Below the pieces are notes generated by a model. That model was given only the letters and a program-made list of their open reading frames with translations, was not told the origin of the DNA and ran no database searches. Below, piece by piece: positions 5,406 through 7,688 of a DNA stretch of 7,688 nt. The stretch's first letter is position 1. Every line of letters begins with the position of its first letter. Source of the stretch: an uncultured Clostridia bacterium (lineage in GTDB: Bacteria; Bacillota; Clostridia; Christensenellales; UBA1242). Position numbers and translations under genes: made by a program. The stretch spans positions 1 to 7,688 of the forward strand of contig CAMOEU010000028.1 of assembly GCA_946612575.1 (NCBI GenBank), in the 5' to 3' direction.

Positions 5406-5867
5406 TTGGCAAAGGTTAAAGAAATTTGCGAAGAAAAGCTTAAAGGTGTCATTGAAGATATGGGCTACGAACTTGTTGATGTTAGTTTCGTGAAAGAAAA
5501 CGGCGGAATGAGTTTGATTTTCACAATCGACAAAGAAGAAGGAGTCACAATTACAGACTGTGAAGCGGTAAACAGAAAAATCGACCCTATTCTTGATGAG
5601 TTAAACCCAACAGATGACAAACCTTACACACTTGTTGTGAGTTCGCCAGGACTTGACAGACCACTCAAAACGGATAGAGATTTGAGAAGAACTTTGGAAA
5701 AGGAAGTTGATATAACACTTTTCTCTAAGATTGATGGCAAAAAACTTTTCCGTGGAGTTTTGAAAGGCTTTGATGAAAAATCTGTGACAATTCTCACTGA
5801 AAAGAAAGAAACACTCACTTTTGAAAGAGAAAAAATCGGTTCGATTAAACTTGTGATAAAATTTTAG
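5406..5867 (+). CDS. rimP: Ribosome maturation factor RimP
   Basis: RimP (YlxS/P15a) binds the assembling 30S subunit and assists early maturation of its central region, including incorporation of small-subunit proteins. The 153-residue protein has the usual two domains. The N-terminal domain shows GYELVDVSFVKENG (20-33), and the DCEAVNRKIDPILDE helix (51-65) leads to the signature YTLVVSSPGLDRPLKTDRDL (74-93). The C-terminal SH3-like beta domain runs from about 95 to 153 (FRGVLKGFDEKSVTIL). Length and motifs match the family. It starts with TTG, supported by GGAGGT 5 bases upstream. It opens the operon, with nusA starting 20 bases after its stop, as in most bacteria. Expression is probably set by the upstream promoter and leader hairpin. 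Confidence 0.97.
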   Translation: MAKVKEICEEKLKGVIEDMGYELVDVSFVKENGGMSLIFTIDKEEGVTITDCEAVNRKIDPILDELNPTDDKPYTLVVSSPGLDRPLKTDRDLRRTLEKEVDITLFSKIDGKKLFRGVLKGFDEKSVTILTEKKETLTFEREKIGSIKLVIKF

Positions 5868-5887
5868 GATTAAGGAGAAAAACAAAA

Positions 5888-7060
5888 ATGGTAAATAAGG
5901 ACTTTTTTAAAGCACTTGAAGAATTGGAAGAAGAAAGAAAAATCGATAAGGGGACATTTATTGCTACACTTGAAACAGCACTTACTTCTGCTTACAAAAA
6001 AATGTATGGCGAAGCAAAGTCAGCAATGGTAAAGCTTGTTCCTGAAAAAAACACAATCAGAATTTATTCTTATAAGACAATTGTTGATGAAGTTGAAGAT
6101 CCAGACAAGGAAATGTCTCTTGCTGATGCAAAACTTATCAAGAAGTCTTACAAAGTCGGGGATATTGTTGCTGTTGAGGAATCAACAAAAGATTTTGGAA
6201 GAATTGCCGCACAAACAGCAAAACAAGTTGTTATGCAAAAACTTAGAGAACTTGAAAGACAAACAGCCGCTTCAGAACTTTCTGAAAAAGAAGACGAACT
6301 TTTGACAACTGTTGTTAAAAGAGTTGACGGCGACAATGTTTATGTTCAAATTCCAGGCACCAACACTGAAGGTGTTATGATGAAAAACGACCAAATTCCT
6401 GGCGACAAATTTAATGTTGGAGACAGAGTTAAGGTTTATGTAAAGAAAATCAAAGAAAGCTTCAAAGGTTTGCAAGTGCAAGTTTCAAGAAGCAACATTG
6501 GATTTATCAAAAAACTTTTCGAACTTGAAATTCCTGAAATCGCAAATGGCGAAATCAAAATCAAGAATGTTGCCAGAGATGCTGGAAACAGAGCAAAAGT
6601 CGCTGTTTACACAGACAAACAAAACCTTGATGTTATTGGTGCTTGTGTAGGAAACAGAGGAACAAGAATCAACACTATCGTAAACGAACTTAACGGTGAA
6701 AAGATTGATTTGGTTGAATATTCTGATGATCCACTTGAATATATTGCAAGAGCACTCAGCCCAGCAAAGGTTTTGTCAGTAGAAACAAACGACAGCCTCA
6801 ATATGTCACAAGTTATTGTTCCTGACGACAAATTGTCACTTGCAATCGGCAAGGGTGGACAAAATGTTAGACTTGCTGCAAGACTTACTGGCTGGAAGAT
6901 TGATGTTAAGCCAGAAAGTTATCTCAAGACTCCAGAAACAACAACTGAAAATGAAGATGTTGAATACGAACTTACCGAACTTTCTGACACTGATTCATTT
7001 GATGCTATTGATGATTTGGAAGAAATCAAACCTATTGATGATGAATTTCCAGAAATATAG
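5888..7060 (+). CDS. nusA: Transcription termination/antitermination factor NusA
   Basis: NusA binds RNA polymerase and nascent RNA, lengthening hairpin pauses and promoting intrinsic termination; it also takes part in antitermination complexes. The 390 residues show the RNA-polymerase-binding N-terminal domain (1 to about 125), an S1 domain (about 135-200; VGDRVKVYVKKIKES), then KH1 with the family block FELEIPEIANGEIKIKNVAR (211-230) and the loop GNRG (255-258), and KH2 with AIGKGGQNVRLAARLTGWKI (319-338). The tail (about 350-390) is strongly acidic and probably disordered, a little longer than in B. subtilis NusA (about 371). The C-terminal acidic repeats of E. coli NusA are absent, as expected for Bacillota. 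The start follows AAGGAG (5872-5877) by 10 bases. The protein may feed back on its own operon through the leader hairpin upstream of rimP. Confidence 0.98.
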   Translation: MVNKDFFKALEELEEERKIDKGTFIATLETALTSAYKKMYGEAKSAMVKLVPEKNTIRIYSYKTIVDEVEDPDKEMSLADAKLIKKSYKVGDIVAVEESTKDFGRIAAQTAKQVVMQKLRELERQTAASELSEKEDELLTTVVKRVDGDNVYVQIPGTNTEGVMMKNDQIPGDKFNVGDRVKVYVKKIKESFKGLQVQVSRSNIGFIKKLFELEIPEIANGEIKIKNVARDAGNRAKVAVYTDKQNLDVIGACVGNRGTRINTIVNELNGEKIDLVEYSDDPLEYIARALSPAKVLSVETNDSLNMSQVIVPDDKLSLAIGKGGQNVRLAARLTGWKIDVKPESYLKTPETTTENEDVEYELTELSDTDSFDAIDDLEEIKPIDDEFPEI

Positions 7061-7075
7061 TCATTAGGGGGTTGT

Positions 7076-7339
7076 ATGCAAAACAAACCAAAAGAAAAAA
7101 TCAGAATGTGTGTTGTTTGTCGATCTCAAAGTGACAAAAAAACATTGATAAGAATTGTGAAAAACAAAGAAGGTCAAATTTTTGTTGATAAAACTTTGAA
7201 GGCAAATGGCAGAGGTGCTTATGTTTGCAAAGATAAGGCTTGTTTTGATAAACTTTGCAAGACAAAAGCATTGAATCGTGCTTTCAAAACGGAAGTTCCG
7301 GCGGAAGTATATGAAAAATTGGGAGAAGAATTTGAGTAG
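7076..7339 (+). CDS. ylxR: YlxR/RnpM family RNA-binding protein (DUF448)
   Basis: A small basic protein of 87 residues with the family pattern RMCVVCR (10-16), KKTLIRIVKNKEG (21-33), GRGAYVCKDKACFDKLCKTK (45-64) and ALNRAFK (65-71). Cys12, Cys15, Cys51 and Cys56 are prominent, and Cys61 is extra. The nusA-ylxR-ylxQ-infB order is the classical one. In B. subtilis the protein has been renamed RnpM for binding and modulating RNase P RNA; a role as a nucleoid-associated regulator has also been proposed. Which applies here cannot be told from sequence. AGGGGG (7066-7071) lies 4 bases before the ATG. Its end overlaps the start of ylxQ by 8 bases, which implies translational coupling. Confidence 0.95.
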   Translation: MQNKPKEKIRMCVVCRSQSDKKTLIRIVKNKEGQIFVDKTLKANGRGAYVCKDKACFDKLCKTKALNRAFKTEVPAEVYEKLGEEFE

Positions 7340-7619
7340 TGTTGAAGGTCTTATAAATATTGCAAGAAAGGCTGGTTTTGTGATTGTTGGCGGAGAAAAT
7401 CTCTCAAACTACACAAAAAAACTTTATCTGCTTATTATGGACAACACTGCAGGAAATTCGCTCAAAAGAGAAATGCAATTTCTCAGTGAAAAAAGAAATT
7501 TGAAAATTTTGACTGTTGATAATCTATCAAAAATTGTTGGCATTGAAAATTGCAAGGCAATCGGCATCAAAAACAAGTCTTTTGCCGAAAATATTGAAAA
7601 ATGTTTAAAAGGAGAATAA
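7332..7619 (+). CDS. ylxQ: YlxQ, ribosomal protein L7Ae-like RNA-binding protein
   Basis: With a TTG start at 7332 the product is 95 residues, close to the usual length of about 100. It begins MSSVEGLINIARKAGFVIVG, matching the family opening in which an LxLAxRAxK-type helix is followed by a Gly-rich turn and a GEN/GEDL segment. Later parts, KKLYLLIMDNTAGNSLKREM (about 27-46), a central beta strand KILTV and GIENCKAIGIKNKSFAENI near the end, fit the L7Ae/L30e/YlxQ fold, which binds kink-turn RNA. I chose TTG 7332 over in-frame ATGs at 7278 and 7311 because GGGAGA (7321-7326) is 5 bases upstream, the family N-terminus begins there, and longer versions would overlap ylxR deeply. Its precise physiological role is unknown. 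infB follows by one base. Confidence 0.9.
   Translation: MSSVEGLINIARKAGFVIVGGENLSNYTKKLYLLIMDNTAGNSLKREMQFLSEKRNLKILTVDNLSKIVGIENCKAIGIKNKSFAENIEKCLKGE
7609..7614 (+). promoter_or_regulatory. Shine-Dalgarno AAGGAG for the TTG start at 7621
   Basis: AAGGAG lies inside the last codons of ylxQ, 6 bases before the TTG at 7621. It supports a new gene starting there with a non-ATG codon and only one base between it and the ylxQ stop. Confidence 0.75.
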
Positions 7620-7620
7620 T

Positions 7621-7688
7621 TTGGCTACACAACTTAGTGCACTTAAAAATTTACACAATTTGCAAAATGAAGGAACTTTGCAAAAATT
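7621..7688 (+). CDS. infB: N-terminal fragment, probably translation initiation factor IF-2 (3' truncated)
   Basis: An open frame beginning TTG at 7621 runs off the right edge after 22 whole codons, reading MATQLSALKNLHNLQNEGTL and onward. The AAGGAG 6 bases upstream and the one-base gap after ylxQ make it a tightly coupled operon member. The identity as infB rests mainly on position: infB follows ylxQ in almost all Bacillota. The IF-2 N-terminus is poorly conserved, and none of its GTPase motifs lie within the window, so sequence alone does not prove it. rbfA is less likely, because it normally follows infB and its typical N-terminus is not seen. Confidence 0.65.
   Translation, partial: MATQLSALKNLHNLQNEGTLQK

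Noticed and set aside
7278..7331. ATG codons at 7278 and 7311 as the ylxQ start
   Set aside because: They would add residues foreign to the family and overlap ylxR by 29-62 bases; TTG 7332 has a ribosome site and begins exactly at the conserved N-terminus.

Overview
The window is a compact, AT-rich housekeeping cluster, with every recognised gene on the + strand. Arginine is written almost only as AGA, starts include GTG and several TTG, and tryptophan is TGG, so the genetic code is standard. Gene content and order (frr-uppS-cdsA-rseP, then the polC position, then rimP-nusA-ylxR-ylxQ-infB) follow the conserved chromosomal block of Bacillota. I infer an uncultured, low-GC, Clostridia-like or Bacilli-like member of that phylum. 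The genus cannot be read from this window.

Layout: (1) Bases 1-191 hold the acidic C-terminus of an unrecognised protein, closed by a clear intrinsic terminator. (2) A sigma-A-type promoter (TTGCAA, 17 bp, TATACT) starts a unit of ribosome recycling factor, undecaprenyl-diphosphate synthase, CDP-diglyceride synthase and the RseP/RasP intramembrane protease. This unit covers ribosome recycling, cell-wall lipid carrier synthesis, phospholipid precursor synthesis and membrane stress signalling. dxr, often found between cdsA and rseP, is absent. (3) At the place where Bacillota usually carry proS and full-length polC, there is a 514-residue protein. It has a PolC-like N-terminal region, an OB fold and a complete DEDDh 3'-5' exonuclease, but no PHP or polymerase domain. 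Its linker carries QVDMF, which closely resembles a beta-clamp-binding motif. Its own promoter (TTGACA, 17 bp, TAAAAT) is placed so that transcription should begin at or next to the ATG, and no Shine-Dalgarno sequence is present, so the mRNA is probably leaderless. (4) A further promoter (TTGATT, 17 bp, TATAAT) and a short leader with a strong hairpin precede rimP, nusA, ylxR (rnpM), ylxQ and the beginning of what is probably infB. This is the 30S maturation, transcription elongation and translation initiation operon.

The most notable points are the polymerase-less PolC-type exonuclease with its putative clamp motif, its probable leaderless expression, the hairpin leader ahead of the nusA operon (a candidate NusA-controlled attenuator), and substitutions at normally conserved positions of CdsA. 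No mobile elements, CRISPR arrays, tRNAs or rRNAs were seen, and no stretch longer than about 120 bases lacks a gene or regulatory signal.
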